DNA from: Aquabacter sediminis
GTDB taxonomy: Bacteria; Pseudomonadota; Alphaproteobacteria; Rhizobiales; Xanthobacteraceae
DNA length: 64,000 nt
NCBI RefSeq assembly: GCF_028863665.1
Contig: NZ_JARBFX010000008.1
Coordinates: 62,001 to 126,000, forward strand
Direction: 5' to 3'
The translations under genes and the position numbers were made by a program. Positions within the stretch are counted from its first letter, which is position 1; every line of letters starts with the position of its first letter. Positions 7,194 through 16,186 of this stretch are shown piece after piece. The notes under the pieces are model-generated. The model ran no database searches. It saw only the letters and a program-made list of their open reading frames with translations, and was not told the DNA's origin.

Positions 7194-9598
7194 ACGCGCC
7201 CTTCTCCCCCACCGGTGAAGATGCCCCCGGTCATGACAGCCCCCACGGGGCCGGATCCGGCCATGTGGGCGCCCGCCTCCCCCGTCCCAATGCCAAGCGC
7301 CTGCTCGCCGGGCGCGGGCGCTATGTGACCGACATCACCTTGCCGCGCATGCTGCATGCGGCATTCGTGCGCTGCCCCTTCGCCCATGCGCGCATCCTGT
7401 CGGTGAATGCGGAAGCCGCCCGCGCCGCCCCCGGCGTGCGGCTCGTGGCGACCGGGGCGGACCTGGCCCCCATCTGCACGCCCTGGGTGGGCACGCTCGA
7501 CCATTTCAAGGGCATGAAGTCCCCGCCCCAGCTTCCCTTGCCGGTGGAGATCGCGGTGTGGGCCGGCCAGGCGGTGGTGGCGGTGGTGGCCGACACCCGC
7601 GCCTTGGCGGAAGATGCCGCCGAGCTGGTGGAGGTCGAATTCGAGGAACTGCCCGCCGTCACCGATCTGGACATGGCGCAGGAGGCCGGCGGGGCGCGGG
7701 TGAGCGCGGAGCTGGCCGACAATATGTGCTTCCGCGCAGGCCTCGACACCGGAAACGTGGCGGACCTCTTCGCCTCGGCCGCCCATGTGGTGGAAGGCGA
7801 CTTCACCTTCGGCCGCCATACGGGCGTGACGCTGGAGCCGCGCGCGATCATCGCCGACTATGATCCGAGCGAGGAACGCCTCACCGTCCACCACGCCACC
7901 CAGACGCCCTACCAGTTCCAGGACCTTTATTCCCGCCATTACGGCATCCCGGAATCCCGTGTGCGGGTGGTGGCGCCGGACGTGGGCGGCTCCTTCGGCA
8001 TCAAGCTCCATGTCTATCACGAGGACATGGCGGTGGTGGGCCTGTCCATTCTGCTGGGCCGGCCGGTGAAATTCGCCGCCGACCGCACGGAGGCCTTCGT
8101 CTCCGACATCCATGCCCGCGACCACCGGGTGAAGGCCCGCGCCGCCGTGGCCGAGGATGGCACCCTGCTCGCCTTCCAGGTGGAGGATGAGACCGCCATC
8201 GGCGCCTTCTCCACCTATCCCCGCACCAGCGCGGTGGAGGGCAACCAGGTGATCCGCCTCATCGGTGCACCCTATCGGTTGAAGGGCTACCAGGCGGACC
8301 TGAAAGTGCTGTTCCAGAACAAGGTGCAGACCAGCCAGTATCGCGCGGTGGGCCACCCCATCGCCTGCGCGGTCACCGAGCGGCTGGTGGATCTGGCGGC
8401 GGCGAAAGCCGGGCTGGATCCCTTCGCCATCCGCTCGCGCAACCTGATCCCGGACGACGCCTATCCCTGCACCTCCGCCACCGGCTATCAGTTCGAGCGC
8501 CTCTCCCACGAAGCCTGCCTCACCAAGCTCAAGGCGCTCATGGACTATGAGCGCCTGCGCATCGACCAGGCTGAGGCGCGGGCGCGAGGCGTGCATCGGG
8601 GCATCGGGATTGCCGCCTTCGTGGAGATCACCAATCCGAGCCCGGCCTTCTATGGCGTGGGCGGCGCGCGCATTTCGGCGCAGGACGGTGCGATCCTCAA
8701 GATCACGCCGTCGGGCGAGGTGCGCTGCCTCATCTCCGTCACCGAGCAGGGCCAGGGCACGGAAGCCATTATCGGCCAGATCGTCGCCGATCATCTGGGC
8801 GTGCCGCAGACGGGGATCCGCGTCATCACCGGCGACACGGAAGTTACCCCCCATGGCGGCGCCACCTGGGCGTGCCGGGGCGCCGGCATTGGCGGCGAGA
8901 CCGCCCTCCAGGCGGCGAAGAAGCTGAAAGGCCAGGTGCTCGCGCTGGCGGGCACCATCCTCCAGGCCAAGGGCGAGGACCTCGACTTGCGAAATGGCGA
9001 GGTGGTGGACCGCGCGAGTGGCCAGCCCCGCATTCCGCTCGCCGAAGTGGCCCGCATCGCCTACTTCCGCTCCGACACCTTGCCGAAGGGCACGGACGCG
9101 CAGCTGACCGCCGCCCACCACTTCGCTCCGCAAGGATATCCCTTCGCCTTCACCAACGGCATCCATGGCAGCCATGTGGAAGTCGACGTGGAAACCGGGC
9201 TGGTCAAGATCCTCAAGCACTTCGTGGTTGAGGATTGCGGTCGCATCATCAATCCGCTGCTGGTGGAAGAGCAGGTGCGCGGCGGCGTGGTGCAGGGGCT
9301 CGGCGCGGCCTTCTTCGAGGAATGCCGCTATGACGAGGCCGGCCAGCTGACCAACGGTTCGCTGGCGGATTACCTCGTGCCCATGTCGTGCGAGATGCCC
9401 GACATCCTGATCGACCATGTGGAGACGCCCACCGCCGACACTGAGCTGGGCGCCAAGGGGTGCGGCGAGGCTGGCACCGCCGCCGCCTCGGCCGCTGCGC
9501 TCAATGCGGTCAATGACGCGCTTTCCCCCTTCGGCGCGTCCATCAGCCAGATCCCCATGACGCCGGCCCGCCTGCTGAAGGCGCTGGGCACCTTCTAG
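7190..9598 (+). CDS. molybdenum hydroxylase large (molybdopterin) subunit, xanthine dehydrogenase family
   Basis: 802 residues from a GTG that overlaps the previous stop. It has the family hallmarks: the ARLPRPNAKRLLAGRGRYVTD start, GGSFGIKLHVYHEDM for cofactor contacts, and ELGAKGCGEAG with the conserved catalytic glutamate at about 760. The active-site loop reads QYRAVGHP (Arg385). The position of the CO dehydrogenase form I cysteine (AYRCSFR) is Ala here, and it also differs from form II AYRGAGR, so this is not a CO dehydrogenase. It should hydroxylate an aromatic or heterocyclic C-H using water. The substrate is unknown; the linked Liv-type importer suggests an imported small organic molecule. 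Confidence 0.9.
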   Translation: MNAPFSPTGEDAPGHDSPHGAGSGHVGARLPRPNAKRLLAGRGRYVTDITLPRMLHAAFVRCPFAHARILSVNAEAARAAPGVRLVATGADLAPICTPWVGTLDHFKGMKSPPQLPLPVEIAVWAGQAVVAVVADTRALAEDAAELVEVEFEELPAVTDLDMAQEAGGARVSAELADNMCFRAGLDTGNVADLFASAAHVVEGDFTFGRHTGVTLEPRAIIADYDPSEERLTVHHATQTPYQFQDLYSRHYGIPESRVRVVAPDVGGSFGIKLHVYHEDMAVVGLSILLGRPVKFAADRTEAFVSDIHARDHRVKARAAVAEDGTLLAFQVEDETAIGAFSTYPRTSAVEGNQVIRLIGAPYRLKGYQADLKVLFQNKVQTSQYRAVGHPIACAVTERLVDLAAAKAGLDPFAIRSRNLIPDDAYPCTSATGYQFERLSHEACLTKLKALMDYERLRIDQAEARARGVHRGIGIAAFVEITNPSPAFYGVGGARISAQDGAILKITPSGEVRCLISVTEQGQGTEAIIGQIVADHLGVPQTGIRVITGDTEVTPHGGATWACRGAGIGGETALQAAKKLKGQVLALAGTILQAKGEDLDLRNGEVVDRASGQPRIPLAEVARIAYFRSDTLPKGTDAQLTAAHHFAPQGYPFAFTNGIHGSHVEVDVETGLVKILKHFVVEDCGRIINPLLVEEQVRGGVVQGLGAAFFEECRYDEAGQLTNGSLADYLVPMSCEMPDILIDHVETPTADTELGAKGCGEAGTAAASAAALNAVNDALSPFGASISQIPMTPARLLKALGTF

Positions 9599-9667
9599 AC
9601 CTCAGTCACATCTCATTCCGCCAAGCCTCGACCAAGCGAACCAAAACAAGAGTTTCGGGAGGATTTC

Positions 9668-10915
9668 ATGACCACGCGCAAGGACCTGTTCCGCTCTGAC
9701 GTATCCCGCCGCACCGTTCTCGGCGGCATGGCGGCCGGCGTCGGCCTTCTCGCCGCGCCGACCCTCGTGCGCGCCCAGTCGGAGACCATCCGCATCGGCT
9801 TTCCCGTGCCCCTCACCGGCCCCTTCGGCGCCGAGGCGAAGGACCAGGTGAAGTGCGCCGAGCTTGCCGTTCAGCAGGTGAATGCCAAGGGCGGCATTGC
9901 CGGGCGCAAGGTGGAATTGCTGGTGCGTGACGACAAGCTCAATGCCGGCGAAGCGGCCACCCGCACGCTGGAGCTGATCGAGAAGGACAAGGTCCACGCC
10001 ATTGTCGGCTCGCTCTCCAGCGCCGTGCAGCTGGCCGTGAACGAGGTCACCCGCGCCCGTGGCGTGATCTATGTCTCCATCAGCCAGTCCGACACCATCA
10101 ACGAGGTGAAGGACTTCTCGCGCTACACCTTCCACGAGGCCCTCAACCCGCACATGACCACGGCGGCGGTGGCGGAGAAGACCTTCAAGAAGGGCTCCAA
10201 GGTCGCCTACCTCGTCGCCGACTATGCCTATGGCCACGAAATGCTGCGCGGCTTCAAGCGCGCCGCCGCCGCCATCGGCGCGGAGACGGTGGGTGAGATC
10301 CTGCACCCCATCGGCGCGTCCGACTATTCCACCTTGATGCCCCGCATCCGGTCCATGAAGCCGGACATTCTGTGCATCTGCAATTTCGGCCGCGACCAGG
10401 CCAATGCCATCAAGCAGGCCACAGAGTTCGGGCTCAAGCAGTCCATGCGCATCGTGGTGCCGGTCATCCTCTACAATCAGCGCCTGGCGCTGGGGCCCGA
10501 CGCCTTCGAGGGCGTGGTGGGCGGCGCCAATTATTATTGGGGCCTGGAGAAGACCGTCCCCTCCGCCAAGGCATTCAACGACGCCTATAAGTCGGCGAAC
10601 AATGGCAGCTATCCCAGCGATTACGGCGCCTATGGCTATACCGGCGTCGCCTCGCTGCTGCTTGCCATGGCGCAGGCCGGCGGATCGGACACGGACAAGG
10701 TGGTCGCGGCTCTTGAAAGCCTGAAATACGACGTGGCCAAGGGTCCGCAATTCTACCGCAAGTGCGACCACCAGTCGGTGCAGTCGGTGCTGGTGCTGGA
10801 GTCCAAGAAGAAGGCCGACATGGCCAACGACCAGGATCTCTTCGCCATCATCGCGGATGTTCCCGGCTCCGAGACCATGCTGCGCAGCTGCGGCGAGCTT
10901 GGTTTCCCCACCTGA
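9668..10915 (+). CDS. ABC transporter substrate-binding protein, branched-chain amino acid (Liv) type, Tat-exported
   Basis: 415 residues. The twin-arginine signal VSRRTVLGGMAAG ends in VRAQS. The mature part begins TIRIGFPVPLTGPFG, typical of type I periplasmic binding proteins of the LivJ/peripla_BP_6 family, which also bind aromatic acids, amides and urea. A GGGAGG ribosome site precedes the ATG. It sits 69 bases after the hydroxylase large subunit and is probably co-transcribed, so it may capture the hydroxylase substrate. Strong stem-loops follow the gene and may separate its expression from that of the permeases. Confidence 0.92.
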   Translation: MTTRKDLFRSDVSRRTVLGGMAAGVGLLAAPTLVRAQSETIRIGFPVPLTGPFGAEAKDQVKCAELAVQQVNAKGGIAGRKVELLVRDDKLNAGEAATRTLELIEKDKVHAIVGSLSSAVQLAVNEVTRARGVIYVSISQSDTINEVKDFSRYTFHEALNPHMTTAAVAEKTFKKGSKVAYLVADYAYGHEMLRGFKRAAAAIGAETVGEILHPIGASDYSTLMPRIRSMKPDILCICNFGRDQANAIKQATEFGLKQSMRIVVPVILYNQRLALGPDAFEGVVGGANYYWGLEKTVPSAKAFNDAYKSANNGSYPSDYGAYGYTGVASLLLAMAQAGGSDTDKVVAALESLKYDVAKGPQFYRKCDHQSVQSVLVLESKKKADMANDQDLFAIIADVPGSETMLRSCGELGFPT

Positions 10916-10920
10916 CCACC

Positions 10921-10991
10921 CGGCGGGCCGACCCGCCGCAGCTCTATGCGCCGCCGGCGGTCCTGGGTGCAGCCAGGACGGGTCCGGCGGC
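10921..10991 (+). other. two stem-loops between binding-protein and permease genes
   Basis: First stem CGGCGGG/CCCGCCG with a 4-base loop (10921-10938). Second, larger hairpin: GCCGCCGG (10950-10957) pairs with CCGGCGGC (10984-10991), with an inner TCCTGG/CCAGGA stem around GTGCAG. There is no T-run, so an mRNA-stabilising or partial-termination role is more likely than full termination. Confidence 0.6.
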
Positions 10992-11045
10992 GGCCCGGTC
11001 CCCAGCCTGCCGGCGGCCGCCCGGCCCGTCCCCTAGGAACGCCCG

Positions 11046-11918
11046 ATGGACCTCGAACTCATTTTCATGCAGCTCTTTTCCGGCGTGGCGCTCGGGGCGA
11101 TCCTGATCATGGTCGCGCTCGGCCTCACCATCATCTTCGGCATGCTGGGCATCGTGAACTTCGCCCATGGGGCGCTGTTCATGGTGGGCGCCTATGCGGG
11201 GCTCTACATCGCCGAGCGCACGGGCAGCTTCTGGTGGGCGCTGGTGCTGGCGCCACTCCTGGTGGGCGCCTTCGGCATGCTCATTGAGCGCTTCCTCATC
11301 CGCCCGCTCTACAAGCGCTCCATCGACGATCCGCTGCTTCTGACCTTCGGCCTCGGCTATGTGCTGGTTGAGGTCGTGCGCATCGTGTTCGGCACCGACG
11401 GCGTGCCCTTCTCCACCCCCGCGGCGCTGACCGGCGTGGTGGACCTGGGCGTGGGCTATTTCCCCATCTACCGCCTGTTCGTTGTCGGCCTCGTGGCGGT
11501 GATCCTCATCGCGCTGTGGCTGGGCCTGGAGAAGACCAAATTCGGCCTCATCGTGCGGGCCGGTGCCCGCGACCCGCTCATCATGCGGGTGCTGGGCGTC
11601 GACATTTCCCGCCTGTGGCTGGCCGTTTTTGGCCTTGGGGTGGCACTGACCGCGCTGGGCGGCGTGCTGGCCGCGCCCATGCGCAACGTGAACCCCGAAA
11701 TGGGCGCGCTGGTGCTGGCGGAAGCCTTCGTCGTCACCGTCATCGGCGGCATGGGATCGCTGCTCGGCGCGGTGGTCGCCGGACTGGGCATCGGCATCGC
11801 GGTGAGCATGACGGCGCTGTTCGCGCCGGAAATGGCCACCATCGTCATGTTCGGCCTCATGGCCCTGGTCCTGCTGGTGCGTCCGCAGGGCCTGTTCGGA
11901 CGCCCCGTGGGCGCGTGA
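11046..11918 (+). CDS. branched-chain amino acid-type ABC permease (LivH-like)
   Basis: 290 residues with about eight hydrophobic segments and the family start MDLELIFMQLFSGVALGAI. GLTIIFGMLGIVNFAHGALFMVGAY is the classic LivH block, and the C-terminus ends with VLLVRPQGLFGRP. It forms one half of the membrane channel of the importer with the next gene. It follows the binding-protein gene after a 130-base hairpin-rich gap and precedes livM by 14 bases. Confidence 0.93.
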   Translation: MDLELIFMQLFSGVALGAILIMVALGLTIIFGMLGIVNFAHGALFMVGAYAGLYIAERTGSFWWALVLAPLLVGAFGMLIERFLIRPLYKRSIDDPLLLTFGLGYVLVEVVRIVFGTDGVPFSTPAALTGVVDLGVGYFPIYRLFVVGLVAVILIALWLGLEKTKFGLIVRAGARDPLIMRVLGVDISRLWLAVFGLGVALTALGGVLAAPMRNVNPEMGALVLAEAFVVTVIGGMGSLLGAVVAGLGIGIAVSMTALFAPEMATIVMFGLMALVLLVRPQGLFGRPVGA

Positions 11919-11932
11919 AGGAGACCGCACCC

Positions 11933-12919
11933 GTGACCTCCCCTCCTCTCGCCGTGCCGGCGCAAGCCGCCAAGGGCGACCTGCGCACCACCTTGAGTGC
12001 CTGGCGCGTCCCGCTCTCTGTTCTGGCCTTGTGCGTCCTGCCCTGGGTCCTGCCCTCGCAGGCGCTTGCGGTGAACGTCCTGATCTACGGCCTGTTCGCG
12101 GTCGGCTACAATCTGTTGTTCGGCTATACCGGGCTCCTGTCCTTCGGCCATGCGGCCTTTTTCGGTGGCGGCGCCTATCTGACCGGCATGGTCATGGTGC
12201 ATCTGGGCCTCGGCTGGTTCCCGGCCATGGTGCTGGGCGTGCTGGGCTCTGGCGTGCTGGCGGCGGTGATGGGGTCTCTCTCCATCCGCACACGCGGTAT
12301 CTATTTCTCAATGGTGACTCTGGCTCTGTCCCAGCTTGTCTATTACGTGGCGCTCCAGGCCACCGCCTGGACGGGCGGCGAGAACGGCCTGCGCGGCTTC
12401 ACCGTGTCCAAGATCAACGTGCTGGGCCTCACCATCGATTTCCTGGACCCGGTGAAAAAATACTATGTGCTGATGGTCTTCACGGCGCTGGCGCTGTGGT
12501 TTGTCTCGCGCCTGCTCAACTCGCCTTTCGGCGCGGTGATCGAGGCCATCCGCGAGAACGAGACCCGTGCGCGGGCCTGCGGCTATGACGTGGAGCGCAC
12601 CAAGCTCATCGCCTTCATCGTGTCCGGCCTCATCTGCGGGCTGGCGGGTGCCATGTCGGCCATGCACCTCGCCATCGTGCCCCTGGACAGCCTGCACTAT
12701 CACACGTCGGGCCTGGTGGTGATGATGACCATGCTGGGCGGCGCCGGCAGCTTCTTCGGGCCGTTCGTGGGCGCGCTGGTGTTCCTCCTGATCGAGGACG
12801 TGGCCTCCACCTGGACGTCCCACTGGCAGCTCATCGCCGGACTCATCTTCATCTTCTTCGTGTTGTTCCTGCCCAAGGGCCTGTGGGGCACCTTCCTCGC
12901 CTGGAGGACGCAGCGATGA
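11933..12919 (+). CDS. branched-chain amino acid-type ABC permease (LivM-like)
   Basis: 328 residues, hydrophobic, with the LivM block NLLFGYTGLLSFGHAAFFGGGAY near residue 65 and the conserved cytoplasmic loop ENETRARACGYDVERTKLIAFIVSG. The start is GTG at 11933, preceded by AAGGAG that spans the LivH stop; the frame is open far upstream but overlaps livH. The stop overlaps the next ATG as ATGA. It pairs with the LivH-like protein to form the importer channel. Confidence 0.92.
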   Translation: MTSPPLAVPAQAAKGDLRTTLSAWRVPLSVLALCVLPWVLPSQALAVNVLIYGLFAVGYNLLFGYTGLLSFGHAAFFGGGAYLTGMVMVHLGLGWFPAMVLGVLGSGVLAAVMGSLSIRTRGIYFSMVTLALSQLVYYVALQATAWTGGENGLRGFTVSKINVLGLTIDFLDPVKKYYVLMVFTALALWFVSRLLNSPFGAVIEAIRENETRARACGYDVERTKLIAFIVSGLICGLAGAMSAMHLAIVPLDSLHYHTSGLVVMMTMLGGAGSFFGPFVGALVFLLIEDVASTWTSHWQLIAGLIFIFFVLFLPKGLWGTFLAWRTQR

Positions 12920-13657
12920 GCGCTCCCTTGCTCAGCGTCGACAATATCGGCCGCACCTTCGGGGGCTTCGTGGCGCTGGCGGGCATTTCCGCCACCTTCG
13001 AGGCCAATAAGGTCACTGCCATCATCGGCCCCAACGGCGCCGGCAAGAGCACCTTCTTCAACGTGCTCTCGGGCGTGCTGCCGCCCTCCACCGGCTCCAT
13101 TCGCTATAAGGGCCAGGAGATTTCCGGGCTGAAGCAACATCGCTTCGCCCATCTCGGCATTGCCCGCTCCTACCAGATCACTAACATCTTTCCCGAGCTG
13201 ACGGTGCACGAGAATGTGCGGGTGGCTGCCCAAGCCTTCGCCGCCCGCTACGACCTGTTCTTCAACCGCACCGCCTATCCTGAGCTCGACGAGAAGGCGG
13301 ACCGGGCGCTGGCGGCGGTGGGGCTGTCCAACCGGCAGGCCCGCATCGCGAAGTCCCTGGCCCATGGCGAGCAGCGGGCGCTGGAGATCGCCATCGCCTT
13401 GGTGGCCGACCCCGAGCTCCTGCTCCTCGACGAGCCGACCGCCGGCATGGGGCCGGAAGAGACCAAGGACATGGTCGCCCTCATCGAGCGCCTCGCCCGC
13501 GAGCGCACCGTGCTTCTGGTGGAGCACAAGATGAAGATGATCCTCGGCCTGTCCGATCGCATCCTGGTGCTCCATCATGGCCGGCTGATTGCCGATGGTA
13601 CGCCCCAATCCATCCAGACGGACCCGGAAGTCCGTCGCGTCTATCTGGGTCAGAACG

Positions 13658-13671
<14 letters not shown>
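12916..13671 (+). CDS. ABC transporter ATP-binding protein (LivG-like)
   Basis: 251 residues. Walker A GPNGAGKST lies at 38-46, a divergent signature LAHGEQRALEIA, Walker B ELLLLDEPTAGM, and the switch histidine in LVEHKMKMI. The long insertion between Walker A and the signature is typical of LivG. The ATG overlaps the LivM stop; a start 11 codons upstream is possible but lies inside livM. It energises the importer together with the LivF-like ATPase. Confidence 0.93.
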
Positions 13672-14368
<697 letters not shown>

Positions 14369-14458
14369 GGGACGGCGGGCGCAACACCAATTTCCAAACG
14401 GCCGCCGCGCGCTTAACCTCGCGCCGCAGGACCTTGAGGAAACAAGAGGAGAGCTGAG

Positions 14459-14926
14459 ATGGAAATCGTCGGCGAATATCGCATCGCCGCGCCCCGGCAG
14501 CAGGTCTGGGCGGCGATCCTCGACCCGGAGATGCTCAAGCGCTGCATTCCCGGCTGCAAGGAACTGGAAGCCACGGGCGAGAACGCCTACGCGGCCAAGG
14601 TACAGATCAAGGTGGGACCGGTCTCCGCCACTTTCTCCGGCACCGTGGAACTGACCGACATGGACCCGCCCTCCGGCTGCCGCATCGCAGGCCAGGGGAA
14701 TGGCGGCGTGGCGGGCTTTGCCAAGGGCGAGGCGGTGGTCAAGCTCGCCGAGGATGGCGAGGAGACCGTCCTGACCTATACGGCCGATGCGCAGATCGGC
14801 GGCAAGCTGGCCGCGCTGGGCGGGCGCCTCATCCAGGCCACCGCCCGCAAGCTGGCGGACCAGTTCTTCTCCACCTTCACCGCCGCCTTGACGGGCGAGG
14901 AGGCGCCGGCCGCCGAGGCCTCCTGA
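14459..14926 (+). CDS. CoxG-like SRPBCC superfamily protein
   Basis: 155 residues beginning MEIVGEYRIAAPRQQVWAAILDPEML, the standard start of the CO dehydrogenase subunit G (CoxG) family, with the conserved GGVAGFAKGEAVVKL block in the middle. CoxG-type proteins are helical-grip folds encoded beside molybdenum hydroxylases and are thought to help membrane attachment or maturation. An AGAGGAGA ribosome site precedes the ATG. It is the last gene of the hydroxylase/Liv operon; a terminator-like hairpin follows 13 bases after the stop. Confidence 0.9.
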   Translation: MEIVGEYRIAAPRQQVWAAILDPEMLKRCIPGCKELEATGENAYAAKVQIKVGPVSATFSGTVELTDMDPPSGCRIAGQGNGGVAGFAKGEAVVKLAEDGEETVLTYTADAQIGGKLAALGGRLIQATARKLADQFFSTFTAALTGEEAPAAEAS

Positions 14927-14939
14927 ACGCAACGGGTTC

Positions 14940-14975
14940 GGCGCGCGGAGAGGCCCGCCCGCGCGCCGCATTTTC
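14940..14975 (+). terminator. rho-independent-like terminator after the hydroxylase operon
   Basis: GGCGCGCGG (14940-14948) and CCGCGCGCC (14959-14967) form a perfect 9-base stem with a 10-base loop, followed by GCATTTTCC. The T-run is short, so efficiency is uncertain. Confidence 0.55.
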
Positions 14976-15023
14976 CCCGCCCGCGAAGCCCGTTATGGTC
15001 GCTCCGTCAGGCGGGAGCGAAGA

Positions 15024-16028
15024 ATGGCGCGGGTGACCTTGGCGGACGTGGCGCGGGTGGCGGGCGTGGACATGTCCACCGCCTCGCGGGTGCTGCGCGG
15101 CGAGGCCGCCCAAAGAGTGCGGGAAGAGACGCGCGAACGCATCCTCAAGGTGGCAGGGGAACTGAACTACCGCGCCAATCCGCTGGCGCGGGGCCTGCGC
15201 ACCGCACGCACCTCCACCCTCGGCATCGTGGTCCCACAACTGGACAATCCGGTCTTCGCCTCGGCCATTCGCGGGGCCGAGATGGCGGCGGCCGCGCTTG
15301 GCTATTCCTTGCTGATTTCCCATCGCGAGCCCGGGGCCACCGCCACCACCATCGCCAAGATCTCCCAGACCAACCGGGTGGACGGCCTGCTGGTGGCGAG
15401 CCTCGACGATGATGAGGTGCTGCGCACGGACCTCAACGCCGCCCAGGTGCCCTTCGTGCTCATGAACCGCGTGCTGCCCGGCGCGCCCTTGTCCGTGGTG
15501 CTGGACAGCCGCGCGGCGGCACGCAAGGCCGTGGACCATCTGGTGGCGCTGGGCCACCGGCGCATCGCGCACCTGGCCGGCCGGGAGGGCGGCTTCAATG
15601 CCCGCGAGCGGCTCACCGGCTATCGCGATGGCCTGGCGGCGGCGGGCATTGCGTTCGATCCGGCTTTGGTGGCCGTGGCCGGCTATACGGCGGAAGGCGG
15701 CGCGGCGGCCATGTCGGCCCTGCTGCCGCAGAAGCCCAGCGCGGTGCTGGCGGCGACCCTCGTCTCAGGAGCGGGGGCCATGGCGCGGCTTCACGAAGCG
15801 GGATTGCGCATTCCCGACGATGTCTCGGTGGTGGGGCTGCACGATGCCCCGGTGGCGGCCATGCTTTATCCGGCGCTGACTTGCGTGGCCATGCCCACCG
15901 AGGAGATGGGGCGCGTCGCCGCCACCGCCCTGATCCGCGCCCTGAATGGGGAAGAGCCCGATCCCGTGCCGCCCCTTCCGCCTGGGGCCCTGGTGGTCCG
16001 CGCCTCCACGGGGCCAACGAGGGCCTGA
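15024..16028 (+). CDS. LacI family transcriptional regulator
   Basis: 334 residues. The N-terminal DNA-binding helix-turn-helix VTLADVARVAGVDMSTASRVL and hinge helix NPLARGLRTARTSTLGIVVPQ are textbook LacI/GalR; the remainder is a periplasmic-binding-protein-like sugar domain. It lies directly upstream of, and in the same direction as, the FAD oxidase/kinase/ABC operon. A near-perfect palindrome with a central CG at 16088-16107 is the obvious operator. The ligand is unknown, most likely a sugar or polyol, judging from the kinase and GldA-like genes it appears to control. Confidence 0.92.
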   Translation: MARVTLADVARVAGVDMSTASRVLRGEAAQRVREETRERILKVAGELNYRANPLARGLRTARTSTLGIVVPQLDNPVFASAIRGAEMAAAALGYSLLISHREPGATATTIAKISQTNRVDGLLVASLDDDEVLRTDLNAAQVPFVLMNRVLPGAPLSVVLDSRAAARKAVDHLVALGHRRIAHLAGREGGFNARERLTGYRDGLAAAGIAFDPALVAVAGYTAEGGAAAMSALLPQKPSAVLAATLVSGAGAMARLHEAGLRIPDDVSVVGLHDAPVAAMLYPALTCVAMPTEEMGRVAATALIRALNGEEPDPVPPLPPGALVVRASTGPTRA

Positions 16029-16059
16029 ACGGTCTCCTGTTTTTTTCCAAATGCCGCGC

Positions 16060-16107
16060 TTGACGACCCGGGACAAGTCTGACAGCTTTGAACAAACGAT
16101 TGTTCAA
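16060..16107 (+). promoter_or_regulatory. promoter with LacI-type operator for the oxidase/kinase/ABC operon
   Basis: TTGACG (16060-16065) and CAGCTT (16083-16088) form a weak sigma70 promoter with 17-base spacing. Immediately downstream, TTGAACAAAC and GATTGTTCAA (16088-16107) make an inverted repeat, 9 of 10 positions symmetric, centred on CG. The core CAAACGATTG resembles PurR/LacI-family operators. Occupancy would block the promoter. Confidence 0.65.
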
Positions 16108-16129
16108 TAAGAAATGGGAGGAGACGAGG

Positions 16130-16186
16130 ATGGGGCTCTCACCGGGCTTGCCGCTTCGCGCCTCCCCTCGCGAGAGGTGCATATGA
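16130..16186 (+). CDS. possible 18-codon leader peptide
   Basis: An ATG preceded by the strong ribosome site GGGAGGAGACGAGG opens an 18-codon frame reading MGLSPGLPLRASPRERCI. Its TGA overlaps the ATG of the FAD-linked oxidase as ATGA. The downstream gene has only a moderate ribosome site of its own (GAGAGG), so the leader may couple translation. No regulatory codon run is apparent, and it could be fortuitous. Confidence 0.3.
   Translation: MGLSPGLPLRASPRERCI

Noticed and set aside
7094-9418. A 774-codon minus-strand frame opposite the hydroxylase large subunit
   Set aside because: Antisense to a gene with intact catalytic motifs; no domain or ribosome site of its own.
7190-9598. True aerobic CO dehydrogenase (coxL)
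   Set aside because: The active-site loop lacks the form I cysteine and the form II AYRGAGR pattern, despite a CoxG-like gene nearby.
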